Origin: CAXTKD01 sp964244885
Lineage (GTDB): Bacteria; Pseudomonadota; Alphaproteobacteria; Sphingomonadales; Sphingomonadaceae
Direction: 5' to 3'
DNA: 64,000 bases
Assembly: GCA_964244885.1 (NCBI GenBank)
Contig: CAXTKD010000001.1
Coordinates: forward strand, 354,833 to 418,832
Shown one piece after another: positions 34,321-43,228 of this stretch (position 1 is the first letter of the stretch; each line of letters opens with the position of its first letter). Position numbers and translations under genes: made by a program. Under the pieces are notes generated by a model. The model searched no databases. It was given only the letters and a program-made list of their open reading frames with translations, and was not told the origin of the DNA.

Positions 34321-36588
34321 CTAATAGGGCGTCATCGAATAGGGCCGCGCAGCGGCGGCGGTCGCCCACGCCTTGTTGGGCTGCGCCTGCATGACGAACT
34401 GAAGGACGCCCCCGGCCATGATCTCGTCGTGCCTGATGAAGGCGCGATCGAGCGGGCGGCCGTTGAGGGTGACGGTGGCGATATAGGGGTGGCTGCGCGA
34501 GAGGCCGGCGGTGACGATGGCGAAATGCTTGCCGTTGGCAAGGTTCAGCACCGCGCTCTCGGTGAATGGCCGCCCGATGACATATTCGTTCGAGCCCGGC
34601 GCGACGGGGTAGAAGCCGAGGCCGGTGAAGACCAGCCAGGCCGACATCTGCCCCAAGTCGTCGTTGCCCGACAGGCCGTCGGGGGTCGGCTTGTACTGGC
34701 TGCCGACGATCTGCGTGAGCCGCGCCTGGGTGCGCCAGGGGGCGCCGGCGTAGTCGTAGAGATAGGCGACGTGGTGGCTTGGCTCATTGCCGTGGATGTA
34801 CTGGCCGATCAGGCCGGCGATGTCCTCGGCATGGCTGTAGTCGAGCTTCGAATTGTCGAAGTCAAACATCGCGTCGAGCCTGGCGACGGTCGCCGCGTCG
34901 CCGCCGAGCAGCCGGACGAGGCCGCCCTGGTCCTGAGGCGCGAACCACGAATATTGCCAGGCGTTGCCCTCGGTATAGTCGGAGCCGTAGTTGATCGCGG
35001 TGGGATCGAAGGGCTCGCGGAAGCTGCCGTCGGCCTTGCGGGCGCGGACGAAGCGGGTCTTGGTGTCGAAGGTGTTGCGCCAGTTCTGCGCGCGCTTCTC
35101 GAACCGTTCGGCGATCTCGGTGCGGCCGAGCGAGCGCGCCATGCGGGCGATCGTCCAGTCGTCATAGGCATATTCGACGGTCTTCGACGCGGCCTCTGGG
35201 TCCTTGTCGATGGGGTCGAAGCCGAGCGCCTTGTAGAATTCCAGCCCGCCGTAGGGGCCGTAGTCGGCGCTCGCCACCATCGCGTCGAGCGCGGCGTTTC
35301 CGTCGAAGCCGCGAATGCCTTTCATCCAGGCGTCGGCGATGACGGGGACGGCGTGATAGCCGATCATCGTCCAGGTCTCGCGGCCCTGGAACTGCCAGAC
35401 GGGGAGGATGCCGAACGGGCTGTCCTGCTGGCTGGCGAGAAGCGAGCGGATGAAATCGCTGTTGGCGGTGGGCGGTGCCACGAGCGTCAGCAGCGGATGC
35501 TCGGCGCGGAAGGTGTCCCACAACGAGAAGGTCGAGCGGAAGGTGAAGCCCTCCGCCTTGTGAACCGCGTTGTCGGTGCCGCGATAGCGTCCGTCGGCAT
35601 CGCCCGCGACGCTCGGCGCGAGCAGCGCGTGATAGAGCGCGGTGTAGAGGCTGGTGCGCATCGGCGCGGGCGCGGCGATGTCGACGGCCGCGAGCGATTG
35701 CTCCCATGCAGCGCGAGTCCTGGCGCGGATCGCGTCGAAATTGCCCGGCTCGGAGTCGAGGTTGGCGATGGCGCCGGCCTCGTCGACGCTGGAGAGCGCG
35801 ACGCGGACCTCAAGCGGCTTGTCCAGCGCGCCGAAGTCGAGCCGGGCGACAAGCGCCTTGCCCTGCCGCTCCGGCAAAACGTCGGTGCCTCGCCCCGGTC
35901 CCTGGAAGCCGCCGTAGGGGATCTTGCCCTCGCGGTTCTCGAAGGCATGGCCGGTAAGCGGCGCGGAGAAGCGCATCGCGAAGAACAGCTTGCGGTCGGG
36001 CGCCCAGCCGCGCGTGCTGCGCGCGCCGCTGACCGTGCCGTCGGGGCGCAGGCGGATCGACGACCACAGAATCTTGCCCGGGTAGTTGTAGAGCGAGGTG
36101 CGCAGGTCGAGCACGAGGTGCGCGGCCTTGGCCTTCGGGAAGGCGTAGCGGTGGACGCCTATGCGCGTGCCGGCGGTAAGCTCGGCGCGGACGTTCGGGC
36201 CGGTCAGCGTGACGGCGTAATAGCCAGGCTTCGCCGCCTCGGCGGTGTAGGGCGACTTGTAGGCGTCGAGGTTCACCGCGTCGCCCGAGACCGGCATGAC
36301 GAGAAAGTCACCGAGGTCCGAATGGCCGGCGCCCGAGAAATGGGTGTGCGAGAAGCCCTCGATCGCCGGGTCGCCGTGGCGGTAGCCGGCGGCCCATTTG
36401 TAGCAATTTCGGATCTCGCACGCCGTGTTGGTATCGGGGCTCAGCTGAACCATGCCGAACGGCGCCACCGCGCCGGGGAAGGTATGGCCCTCGCCGCCGG
36501 TGCCGATGAAGGGGTCGACGGTGTCGTAGGGCGACGGCGCGGCGGCGACCAGGAGCGGGGCGGCGAGGAGAGCGAGGAGGCGGGTCAT
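34321..36588 (-). CDS. Exported GH92 family alpha-mannosidase
   Basis: 755-residue glycoside hydrolase with a signal peptide (MTRLLALLAAPLLVAAAPS). GH92 landmarks are VDPFIGTGGEGHTFPGA near the start, GFSHTHFSGAGH, GNEPSHHVAYLYDYAG and the catalytic-domain GLSGNDDLGQMSAW. Enzymes of the family are calcium-dependent alpha-mannosidases acting in the periplasm or outside on glycans. Divergently placed next to a ROK sugar kinase, it suggests a small sugar-use pair, though no transporter lies here. Confidence 0.95.
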   Translation of the reverse strand: MTRLLALLAAPLLVAAAPSPYDTVDPFIGTGGEGHTFPGAVAPFGMVQLSPDTNTACEIRNCYKWAAGYRHGDPAIEGFSHTHFSGAGHSDLGDFLVMPVSGDAVNLDAYKSPYTAEAAKPGYYAVTLTGPNVRAELTAGTRIGVHRYAFPKAKAAHLVLDLRTSLYNYPGKILWSSIRLRPDGTVSGARSTRGWAPDRKLFFAMRFSAPLTGHAFENREGKIPYGGFQGPGRGTDVLPERQGKALVARLDFGALDKPLEVRVALSSVDEAGAIANLDSEPGNFDAIRARTRAAWEQSLAAVDIAAPAPMRTSLYTALYHALLAPSVAGDADGRYRGTDNAVHKAEGFTFRSTFSLWDTFRAEHPLLTLVAPPTANSDFIRSLLASQQDSPFGILPVWQFQGRETWTMIGYHAVPVIADAWMKGIRGFDGNAALDAMVASADYGPYGGLEFYKALGFDPIDKDPEAASKTVEYAYDDWTIARMARSLGRTEIAERFEKRAQNWRNTFDTKTRFVRARKADGSFREPFDPTAINYGSDYTEGNAWQYSWFAPQDQGGLVRLLGGDAATVARLDAMFDFDNSKLDYSHAEDIAGLIGQYIHGNEPSHHVAYLYDYAGAPWRTQARLTQIVGSQYKPTPDGLSGNDDLGQMSAWLVFTGLGFYPVAPGSNEYVIGRPFTESAVLNLANGKHFAIVTAGLSRSHPYIATVTLNGRPLDRAFIRHDEIMAGGVLQFVMQAQPNKAWATAAAARPYSMTPY

Positions 36589-36635
36589 CGCGGCAGGCTA
36601 GCGCGCGCCGGCGGCGGCGGATAGGGTCGCCATGT

Positions 36636-36661
36636 GCTCAACCGGCCTCTGGCGGTTGAGC
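36636..36661. promoter_or_regulatory. Inverted repeat between GH92 and ROK kinase genes
   Basis: GCTCAACCG, eight bases, CGGTTGAGC: a perfect 9-bp inverted repeat in the 96-bp gap between two divergent sugar genes, 24 bases before the kinase start. Its position fits an operator for a dimeric repressor, but no such regulator gene is adjacent. Confidence 0.45.
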
Positions 36662-36684
36662 CACCGCTTCCCTATTCAGCAGGC

Positions 36685-37578
36685 ATGACCACCGATCTCA
36701 TCGCCGGCGTCGAGCTCGGCGGCACGAAGTGCGTCTGCGTGCTCGGCACGGCGTCCGGCGAGATCGTCGCCGAGGCGCGGGTGCCGACCGGTGACGATCC
36801 GGAGGCTGCGCTGACCGCTGTCGAGGCGGCGCTCGACGGGTGGAAGGCCGAGCTTGGCTTCGGCAAGCTCGGCATCGCGAGCTTTGGGCCGCTGCACCTC
36901 GACCGCAGCGCGGGCAATTGGGGGTTTCTCAGCAAGACCGCCAAGCCCGGCTGGAACGATGTCGACATCGCGGGGCGTCTCGGGCGGCGCTACGGCCTAC
37001 AGGCGGGGTTCGACACCGATGTCGTCGGCGCGGCGCTCGCCGAGGGGCGGTGGGGCGGGGCGCAGGGACTGGACGACTTCGCCTATGTCACGGTGGGAAC
37101 GGGGATCGGGGTCGGCCTGATCACCGGGGGCAGGCCGGTCCTGGGCTTCAGCCATGCCGAGATCGGGCATGTGCGCGTCGGCCGACTGCGCGGCGACGAC
37201 TGGCCGGGGGTGTGCCCGTTCCACGGCGATTGCGCCGAGGGGCTGGCGTCCGGCCCGGCGATCCTCGGCCGCGCCGGCGTACCGGCCGAGCAGATCGCGC
37301 CGACGAGCCGCGTCTGGCCGTTCGTCGCGGACGCGCTGGCGCAGATGCTGCACGGCCTTGTGCTCACCGCCTCGCCGCGCCGCATCCTGATGGGCGGCGG
37401 CGTGATGAACGGCCAGCCGCACCTGTTCCCGATGATCCGCAAGCGGCTGCGCGCCAGCCTCGGTGGCTTCGTCGGCGCGGCGGAGGTCAACGAGGGCATC
37501 GACAGTTATATCGTGCCGCCGCTGCTCGGCGACCGCGCCGGGCCGCTTGGCGCGCTGGCGGTGGCGCTCCACACTTGA
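36685..37578 (+). CDS. ROK-family sugar kinase (fructokinase-like)
   Basis: 297-residue kinase of the ROK family. The N-terminal phosphate loop is GVELGGTKCVC, the catalytic Asp is in GFDTDVVGAAL, GTGIGVGLI is the second phosphate motif, and the zinc-binding motif reads HVRVGRLRGDDWPGVCPFHGDCAEGLASGPA. This matches bacterial fructokinases/mannokinases. The start is set at ATG 36685; a GTG-rich longer frame adds 17 residues overlapping the inverted repeat. It likely phosphorylates the hexose released by the neighbouring GH92 enzyme. Confidence 0.9.
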   Translation: MTTDLIAGVELGGTKCVCVLGTASGEIVAEARVPTGDDPEAALTAVEAALDGWKAELGFGKLGIASFGPLHLDRSAGNWGFLSKTAKPGWNDVDIAGRLGRRYGLQAGFDTDVVGAALAEGRWGGAQGLDDFAYVTVGTGIGVGLITGGRPVLGFSHAEIGHVRVGRLRGDDWPGVCPFHGDCAEGLASGPAILGRAGVPAEQIAPTSRVWPFVADALAQMLHGLVLTASPRRILMGGGVMNGQPHLFPMIRKRLRASLGGFVGAAEVNEGIDSYIVPPLLGDRAGPLGALAVALHT

Positions 37579-37613
37579 ACGGCGCGGGGCCTCATGGCAT
37601 TTGCCGAAGCGAC

Positions 37614-37687
37614 GCGGGTGTAGCTCAATGGTAGAGCTTTTGCTTCCCAAGCAAGTGACGAGGGTTCGATTCCCTTCACCCGCTCCA
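37614..37687 (+). tRNA. tRNA-Gly (anticodon CCC)
   Basis: 74-nt cloverleaf including an encoded CCA end. Acceptor GCGGGTG pairs with CACCCGC. The D arm is GCTCAATGGTAGAGC, the anticodon loop TTCCCAA gives anticodon CCC, and the T arm is GAGGGTTCGATTCCCTTC. Everything from here to about 57.1 kb is accessory DNA, so the tRNA marks one island edge; no second copy of its 3' end was found. Confidence 0.97.
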
Positions 37688-37760
37688 ATGCCGTGAATGA
37701 AGCGAGCCCCGCTCCTGTGCGCTTCGCCCTGCCGATCGTTCCCGCTCTTTTAGCCGCGAC

Positions 37761-37797
37761 GATCAAAATGGACCAATTAGCTGGTTGCGAGGAGCGC
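37761..37797 (+). promoter_or_regulatory. Recurrent upstream element, copy 1 (before Rhs locus)
   Basis: GATCAAAATGGACCAATTAG followed by CTGGTTGCGAGGAGCGC. Similar sequences lie at 50765, 53346 and 55392, each 90-200 bases before a signal-peptide gene. It is probably a shared promoter or operator, or a footprint of duplication. Confidence 0.5.
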
Positions 37798-37858
37798 TTC
37801 GGCTTTGCACTATGATGCCATGACGGAGCGTCAGTCATTGGCTCTGTACTCTGGGGGG

Positions 37859-38164
37859 ATGATGAAGCCGGCTTATCCGTTTCTCGCAGCGCGCCATACC
37901 CTGGCGCTTCTAGGCGTCGCGGCGCTGGGCGTTTCAGCGGCATCGTCGGCTGCGGCGTCCGAATCCGTGACTTTCACCTACGACGCGCTTGGGAGGCTGG
38001 TGCGGACGCAGACGACGACCGGGCCGGCGGCCGGGATGGACCAGGCGACGGCGTTCGATCCGGCGGGCAACCGCACCAATCACACGGTCACCGGCGCGCC
38101 ACCGAACGTGACGGTGATCGTGCTGCCGCTGAATGGGTTCACGATTTTGGCCATTCCGCGTTGA
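37859..38164 (+). CDS. Short exported single-YD-repeat protein
   Basis: 101 residues starting at ATG 37859 (or the next codon, 37862) after a G-rich ribosome site. A signal peptide (core LALLGVAALGVSAASSAAA) is followed by one YD/Rhs repeat, FTYDALGRLVR, and DPAGNRTNH, then a short hydrophobic tail. It has repeat units but neither the Rhs core nor a toxin tip. It may be a remnant of a longer Rhs gene or a stand-alone module. It heads the Rhs locus. Confidence 0.65.
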   Translation: MMKPAYPFLAARHTLALLGVAALGVSAASSAAASESVTFTYDALGRLVRTQTTTGPAAGMDQATAFDPAGNRTNHTVTGAPPNVTVIVLPLNGFTILAIPR

Positions 38165-38268
38165 GGGTAAGGTCCGCCAGCCTTGTACGACTGGGCAGCG
38201 CAGAGGGGTTGGCCTCGATGACGGGCGCTGGCGACTTGATCTCCAGTCTTATGCTTTCGGAGACGAGG

Positions 38269-38487
38269 ATGCGAACGGGGCGACGACTTGCCGGTCTGCT
38301 TGTAGTGGTGGCGAGCATCGCAGTGCCCCGTGAGGAAGGGAGAGCGGGTGAGGGGATAGTCGGTCTGTCGCCCGATGCTCCTCCGCCATTTTCAATGCGC
38401 CAAATGGGGGACAACTTGTCCACGACCGATGTCCAATTTCAAAATGACGACATATCGTCCTTTAAGATGCCGCCTCAATATCCGTGA
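38269..38487 (+). CDS. Small exported protein coupled to Rhs gene
   Basis: 72 residues from ATG 38269 (MRTGRRLAGLLVVVASIAV, signal-peptide-like), then a polar Asp/Ser/Pro-rich mature part ending FKMPPQYP. Its TGA overlaps the ATG of the first Rhs gene, so the two are probably translated together. I recognise no family. An in-frame upstream start at 38161 is possible but gives a poor N-terminus. Confidence 0.55.
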   Translation: MRTGRRLAGLLVVVASIAVPREEGRAGEGIVGLSPDAPPPFSMRQMGDNLSTTDVQFQNDDISSFKMPPQYP

Positions 38488-40292
38488 TGCCGTGGACACT
38501 AAACATTGTGAAACGGGCCCTTGTCATCCTCTTGCTGTGCTGCGGCATCCTGGGCGGGAGCCCGGCTCACGCGGTCGATCCTTCTCCACTCCCGCCCGAA
38601 ACGATGATCCTGAGCCCCGGTGGGGTCGATCTCCGCTCGGCGACATACAAGGTGAGCAAGGTCCTCTTGAGTGTCGGTCAGTCCCAGACCGGCGGCATCG
38701 AATTCAAACGGATGACCCGAACGTATGGCGTCGGCGCGCCGTTGGGAAAGATGGGACAGTTCAACCATAATTGGGACATACGATTTCAAATTCGACCCCG
38801 CGCCCAAGGGGCGGGTTCCGATGTCAGCGTTACCAGCGATGAGCTCTCTTACAACTTCTTCGATACGGGCGGCACCACCTCTGTGCTCGAATCGGAGGCC
38901 GGATATGCCACCTTGACGCGAACAACCGTCGGGAGCGACTACTACTACACTTTGGCTACGTCAGACGGCACCGTGGTGACGTCAAATCTCATGGCCGCGA
39001 ATGGGCTTGCCCTCGCCGCAAGCGTCGTCAGGGCGAACGGGATCAGCTTCACTTTGTCCTACGACTCTTCTGGCCCATCCGGCGCGCCGCGCCTGCGCAA
39101 TGTCGTGAGTAGCGCGGGCTACGCGCTCGTCATGGAATATCTGAACTTCGGTTCGAACTCCTTCGTCGCCAGGGCTTGTGTCCTCAACCTGTCGCAGACG
39201 ACGCTGCCGTCGGGCAACGTCTGCCCCTCGGGCGCGAGCAGCGTCAGCTACAGCTATTCAGGCCAGAACCTGTCGTCGGAAACCGACGCCAAGGGTGAAG
39301 TCTGGAATTTCGGCAGCACCTACACCGGCCCGCCAAACGATTTTCAGGAAACTTACTACCTGCCCGGGGCTTCCGCGCCATACCTCACGGTGAACTACGC
39401 CTATGAGGGGAACCAGCAGTACGCGGTGGAGGAGCAAACTTTCGCCGACGGCCACACCTATAGCTATGGCTGGGGAATCATATCCTCCGACGCCTTTGGC
39501 AATATCTATGCGCTGGTGCCGATATATTACGAGGAAAACGGCGGCCCGGTCACCTATGTCAATTACGGCGTCTACCGATCGAGCCAGTTCGTGCCGCCGA
39601 AGATCACGCCGGGGCCTCAGACGGTCACAGACGCGCTGAACCGCACGACGACCTTCGATTACTGCTTGTCGACATGCTCTCAGCATCTGCTGAAGTCGAA
39701 GACTCTGCCGCTCGGGATGACGGCGACCTACACCTATGACGCCTACCGCAACATCACCCAGGTCTCGACCACGCCGAGCACCGGCTCGGGCCTGTCGCCG
39801 ATTGTCGTCGGCGCGACCTATGACTGCTCGACGCTGACCTTCTGCAGCAAGCCCACCGCGACCACCGACGCCAACGGCAACCAGACCGATTACGCCTATT
39901 CATCGACCCACGGCCAGATTCTGAGCAAGACCTCCCCGGCGGTCGGCGGCGTGAGGCCGCAGACCAGATATATCTACGCGCAGCGCTATGCCTGGATCGC
40001 CGCCTCGGGCGGCGGCTACGTCCATGGGTCGAGTCCGATGTGGATGTTGGCGCAGGAGAGCCTCTGCAAGACGGGCGCCGCGGCGCCTTCGGGCGTCGGC
40101 TGCGTCATACCCGGCGACGAGGTGGTCACGACCTACGACTACGGGCCCGACAGCGGTCCGAACACCTTGCTGCTGCGGGGAACCGTGGTGGATGCGGGCG
40201 GACTCTCGCTGCGCACCTGCTACGGCTATAACGGGCTTGGCCGGAAGATCAGCGAGACCGCGCCGCGCGCGGGCCTGACGAGCTGCCCGTGA
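38487..40292 (+). CDS. Rhs/YD-repeat protein, N-terminal half, exported
   Basis: 601 residues. A signal peptide (core ALVILLLCCGILGGSPAHA) is followed by a beta-rich N-terminal part (SPGGVDLRSATYKVSKVLLSVG) and a series of degenerate YD repeats such as SYSYSGQNLSSETDAKGEVW and TYTYDAYRNITQVSTTP. It ends ISETAPRAGLTSCP with no Rhs core. The next gene overlaps by GTGA and continues the repeat array. In a related fragment at 49354 the matching region is part of one continuous frame, so the two halves appear to be a split version of a single Rhs protein. Confidence 0.85.
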   Translation: MPWTLNIVKRALVILLLCCGILGGSPAHAVDPSPLPPETMILSPGGVDLRSATYKVSKVLLSVGQSQTGGIEFKRMTRTYGVGAPLGKMGQFNHNWDIRFQIRPRAQGAGSDVSVTSDELSYNFFDTGGTTSVLESEAGYATLTRTTVGSDYYYTLATSDGTVVTSNLMAANGLALAASVVRANGISFTLSYDSSGPSGAPRLRNVVSSAGYALVMEYLNFGSNSFVARACVLNLSQTTLPSGNVCPSGASSVSYSYSGQNLSSETDAKGEVWNFGSTYTGPPNDFQETYYLPGASAPYLTVNYAYEGNQQYAVEEQTFADGHTYSYGWGIISSDAFGNIYALVPIYYEENGGPVTYVNYGVYRSSQFVPPKITPGPQTVTDALNRTTTFDYCLSTCSQHLLKSKTLPLGMTATYTYDAYRNITQVSTTPSTGSGLSPIVVGATYDCSTLTFCSKPTATTDANGNQTDYAYSSTHGQILSKTSPAVGGVRPQTRYIYAQRYAWIAASGGGYVHGSSPMWMLAQESLCKTGAAAPSGVGCVIPGDEVVTTYDYGPDSGPNTLLLRGTVVDAGGLSLRTCYGYNGLGRKISETAPRAGLTSCP

Positions 40293-42895
40293 CCACGATC
40301 CCCTTTCGCCTGGCGCTTGCGCTCGGGATGCTCATGATGAGCTCGCCGCTCCTGGGCCAGGCGTTACCCTCGCCGTTCACCTCGGCGACCCGCTATGACG
40401 CGGCGGGCAACGTCACCGGCACGATCGCGCCCGATCCGGACGATGCGGGGCCGCTGCGCTACGGCGCGGTGCGCAACAGCTACGACGGCGCCGGTCGTCT
40501 TGTGAAGGTCGAGTTCGGGGAGCTTGCCGCCTGGCAGTCGGAGGCGGTGGCGCCGGCAAGCTGGACGGGGTTCACGGTCTTCCGCCAGGTGGACACGGCC
40601 TATGACGCGCTAAGCCGGAAGGTTCGGGAGACCGTTTCGTCGGGGGGCACGCCTTATACGGTCACCCAGACCAGCTACGACGGTTACGGGCGCCCGGACT
40701 GCACGGCGGTTCGGATGAACCCGTCGGTGTTCGGCTCGCTTCCGGGCAGCGCCTGCGCGCCCGGCGCGCCGGGGCTCCACGGCCCGGACCGCATCGAGCG
40801 CAACGTCTACGATCTGGCGGGCCAGCTGCTCCAGGAGCGCCGCGCGGTCGGCACCGCGCTCGAGCAGGCCTATGCGACCTATCACTACACGCCGGACGGC
40901 AAGCGCGATGTCGTGGCGGACGCGAACGGCAACCGTGCGGAGCTGCATTACGACGGGTTCGACCGGCAGGACCGGTGGACGTTCCCGAGTGGGGCGGCGC
41001 TGAGCGACAGCCAGCGCGCGAGCTACACGGCGGCGGCGCCGGATGCGGCGCTCGGGATGGCGGTGCCGGCGAACGCTGGCGACTACGAGGCCTACGCCTA
41101 TGACGCGAACGGCAACCGCACCGCGTTGAGGAAGCGCGACGGCGCGACCCTCGCCTACAGCCATGACGCGCTCGACCGGCTGACGGTGAAGGTGGTGCCC
41201 GAGCGGAGCGGCACGCCGGCGCTGGCGAGCCGCGACGTCTATTACAGCTACGATCTCCTCGGCCGCCAGCTCTACGCGCGGTTCGACGGTGCGGCGGCGG
41301 GCAACGACGGCGTCACCTACGCCTACGACGCGCTCGGCCGTGTGGCGAGCTCGGCGCAGCTGATGGACGGGGCGAGCCGCCAGCTCGCTTATCTCTACGA
41401 CGCCAACGGCAACCGGACAAAGGTCACCCACCCCGATGGGCAGTGGTTCGCCACGAGCTACGACGCGCTCGACCGGCCGCTTGCGGTGAGCGAGGCGGGC
41501 GGGGCGGTGCTGGCGAGCTACGCCTACGACCAGGAGGGCCGGCGCAAGACGCTGAACCGGGGCGGCGGGGTGGCCAGCACCACCTACGCCTACGACCCCG
41601 CCGGGCGGCTCGGCACGCTGACCGACGACCTTGCCGGCGCCGCCGCGGACAACGCCTCGGCGTTCGACTACAACCCGGCGTCGCAGCTGGTGACGCGCAG
41701 CCGCTCGAACGACGCCTACACGTTCCTCGCCAACTACAACGTCAACCGCCCCTACACGGTGAACGGGCTCAACCAGTACACCACCGCCGGCCCGGCGACG
41801 TTCACCTATGACCCGAACGGCAACCTGACCTCGGACGGCGGGGTGACCTACGCCTATGACGCCGAGAACCGGCTGATCAGCGCGAGCGGCGCCAGGACCG
41901 CGACGCTCACCTGGGACCCGCTTGGGCGCCTGGCGAGCGTCACCAGCCCGGCCGGCACCACGCGGTTCCTCTACGACGGCGACGAGCTTATCGCCGAGTA
42001 CGACGCATCGGGCGCGCTGCTGCGCCGCTACGTCCACGGCGCGCAGGCCGACGACCCTCTGGCGTGGTACGAGGGCAGCGCGGTGAACGCCACCACCCGC
42101 CGCACGCTGTTCACCGACCACCAGGGCAGCGTCACCGCCATTGCCGACGGCACCGGCACCTCGCTCGCGATCGACACCTACGACCCGTTCGGCATCCCGT
42201 CCGCGCAGAACATCGGCCGGTTCCAGTACACGGGGCAAGCGTGGATCCCGGAGCTCGGGCTCTACCACTACAAGGCGAGGTTCTACTCGCCGACCATGAA
42301 CCGGTTCCTGCAGGTCGACCCGGTCGGGTATAAGGACCAGGTCAACCTCTACGCCTATGTCGGGAACGATCCGGTCAATAAGACCGATCCGAGCGGGAAT
42401 GAGTCGGGATCGGTCGGTTACAACAGCGCCGTCAGCCTGACCGAAGCGGCCGAAGAAAATAACTGGCAGGGCTCAAGAGAGGCGCTTTCAACGATCGCGG
42501 GATTCCTGCCTGTAATCGGCTCGATCCAAGCGATTGGAGATGCGATTTCGTCTCCCACCAAGCTGAATATAGCCGTTGCAGTGGTCGGCGTGTTGCCTGA
42601 TGCTGCGGGTGTCGCGAAGGCAGCCAAGATCTTTAGTTCAGAGAAGGCTGCGTTGGTGGCGATGGCAAAAGCCGATAAAGCCCGGGGGATAAGCAAATCA
42701 GACATGAAGGCGTACCAAGAACTTAACAAGGGGCTTAAGGACCCGTTCCCTGCGAACAAGGTCAGGGGCCCAGAACAGCATCCGACGGGAGCCCAATCGA
42801 GCAGGGACCCACACGGCCATGTGGGGCCGGTGGATCACATCCCGATAAACAAGCCAGACCCACCGGTATGTACTGGTACTAGAATCTGTCGGTAA
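40289..42895 (+). CDS. Rhs protein, C-terminal half with core and toxin-like tip
   Basis: 868 residues from GTG 40289. It has its own signal peptide (FRLALALGMLMMSSPLLGQA), then about twenty YD repeats (AYDANGNRTALRKRDG type), and the Rhs-associated core around residue 640-705 ending RFLQVDPVGYKDQVNLYAYVGNDPVNKTDPSG. Beyond it is a variable tip of about 160 residues: a hydrophobic stretch (IAGFLPVIGSIQAIGDAIS, LNIAVAVVGVLPDAAG) typical of pre-toxin regions, then a polar end with VRGPEQHPTG and HGHVGPVDHIPI, His-rich like nuclease-type tips. The next gene is a likely immunity gene. The repeat region is duplicated in the following Rhs module. Confidence 0.88.
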   Translation: MTTIPFRLALALGMLMMSSPLLGQALPSPFTSATRYDAAGNVTGTIAPDPDDAGPLRYGAVRNSYDGAGRLVKVEFGELAAWQSEAVAPASWTGFTVFRQVDTAYDALSRKVRETVSSGGTPYTVTQTSYDGYGRPDCTAVRMNPSVFGSLPGSACAPGAPGLHGPDRIERNVYDLAGQLLQERRAVGTALEQAYATYHYTPDGKRDVVADANGNRAELHYDGFDRQDRWTFPSGAALSDSQRASYTAAAPDAALGMAVPANAGDYEAYAYDANGNRTALRKRDGATLAYSHDALDRLTVKVVPERSGTPALASRDVYYSYDLLGRQLYARFDGAAAGNDGVTYAYDALGRVASSAQLMDGASRQLAYLYDANGNRTKVTHPDGQWFATSYDALDRPLAVSEAGGAVLASYAYDQEGRRKTLNRGGGVASTTYAYDPAGRLGTLTDDLAGAAADNASAFDYNPASQLVTRSRSNDAYTFLANYNVNRPYTVNGLNQYTTAGPATFTYDPNGNLTSDGGVTYAYDAENRLISASGARTATLTWDPLGRLASVTSPAGTTRFLYDGDELIAEYDASGALLRRYVHGAQADDPLAWYEGSAVNATTRRTLFTDHQGSVTAIADGTGTSLAIDTYDPFGIPSAQNIGRFQYTGQAWIPELGLYHYKARFYSPTMNRFLQVDPVGYKDQVNLYAYVGNDPVNKTDPSGNESGSVGYNSAVSLTEAAEENNWQGSREALSTIAGFLPVIGSIQAIGDAISSPTKLNIAVAVVGVLPDAAGVAKAAKIFSSEKAALVAMAKADKARGISKSDMKAYQELNKGLKDPFPANKVRGPEQHPTGAQSSRDPHGHVGPVDHIPINKPDPPVCTGTRICR
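40386..42084 (+). repeat. 1.7-kb direct repeat, copy 1 (Rhs core region)
   Basis: Apparently identical to 43310-45008, offset 2924 bases. It begins two bases before GACCCGCTATGACGCGGCGG and ends at GGCAGCGCGGT, after which the copies differ. It covers the YD repeats but stops before the core end and tips. Confidence 0.93.
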
Positions 42896-42907
42896 GATAG
42901 GGCTTGT

Positions 42908-43228
42908 ATGTCGCTCCCGAATCCCATGTCCTTCTGGGACAAGTTATCTCAAGACTTGAATGTTGAGGTTCAGACCAATGTTCTAGTGCCGGGCCTTGAG
43001 AGCATGGGTAAAGTCCCAGTCTTACTGAAGGGGTTTGGTGGTCGAAGCGGCATGATAATCGTGATTAACTACGATCAGATCGAGCCGTTCGCGAATGAAG
43101 CATCGGCTAAAGGCTATGGGTTCTCTACCTTTACAGCTGATGACTCATACTCCAGGCTTGATGCCATTGATATGTTGCGGGACTGGGGTTGGAGTGAGGA
43201 GTCTACTCCTCCCGTCTGGCTAACGTGA
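42908..43228 (+). CDS. Probable immunity protein to the first Rhs tip
   Basis: 106-residue acidic cytoplasmic protein without a signal peptide, starting 12 bases after the Rhs stop. It contains MSFWDKLSQDLNVEVQ, LLKGFGGRSGMIIVINYDQI and MLRDWGWSEESTPP. Position and size fit a cognate immunity gene, and it is much lower in GC than the Rhs repeats, as polymorphic tips and immunities usually are. Its stop overlaps the GTG of the next Rhs module. No family was recognised. Confidence 0.65.
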   Translation: MSLPNPMSFWDKLSQDLNVEVQTNVLVPGLESMGKVPVLLKGFGGRSGMIIVINYDQIEPFANEASAKGYGFSTFTADDSYSRLDAIDMLRDWGWSEESTPPVWLT

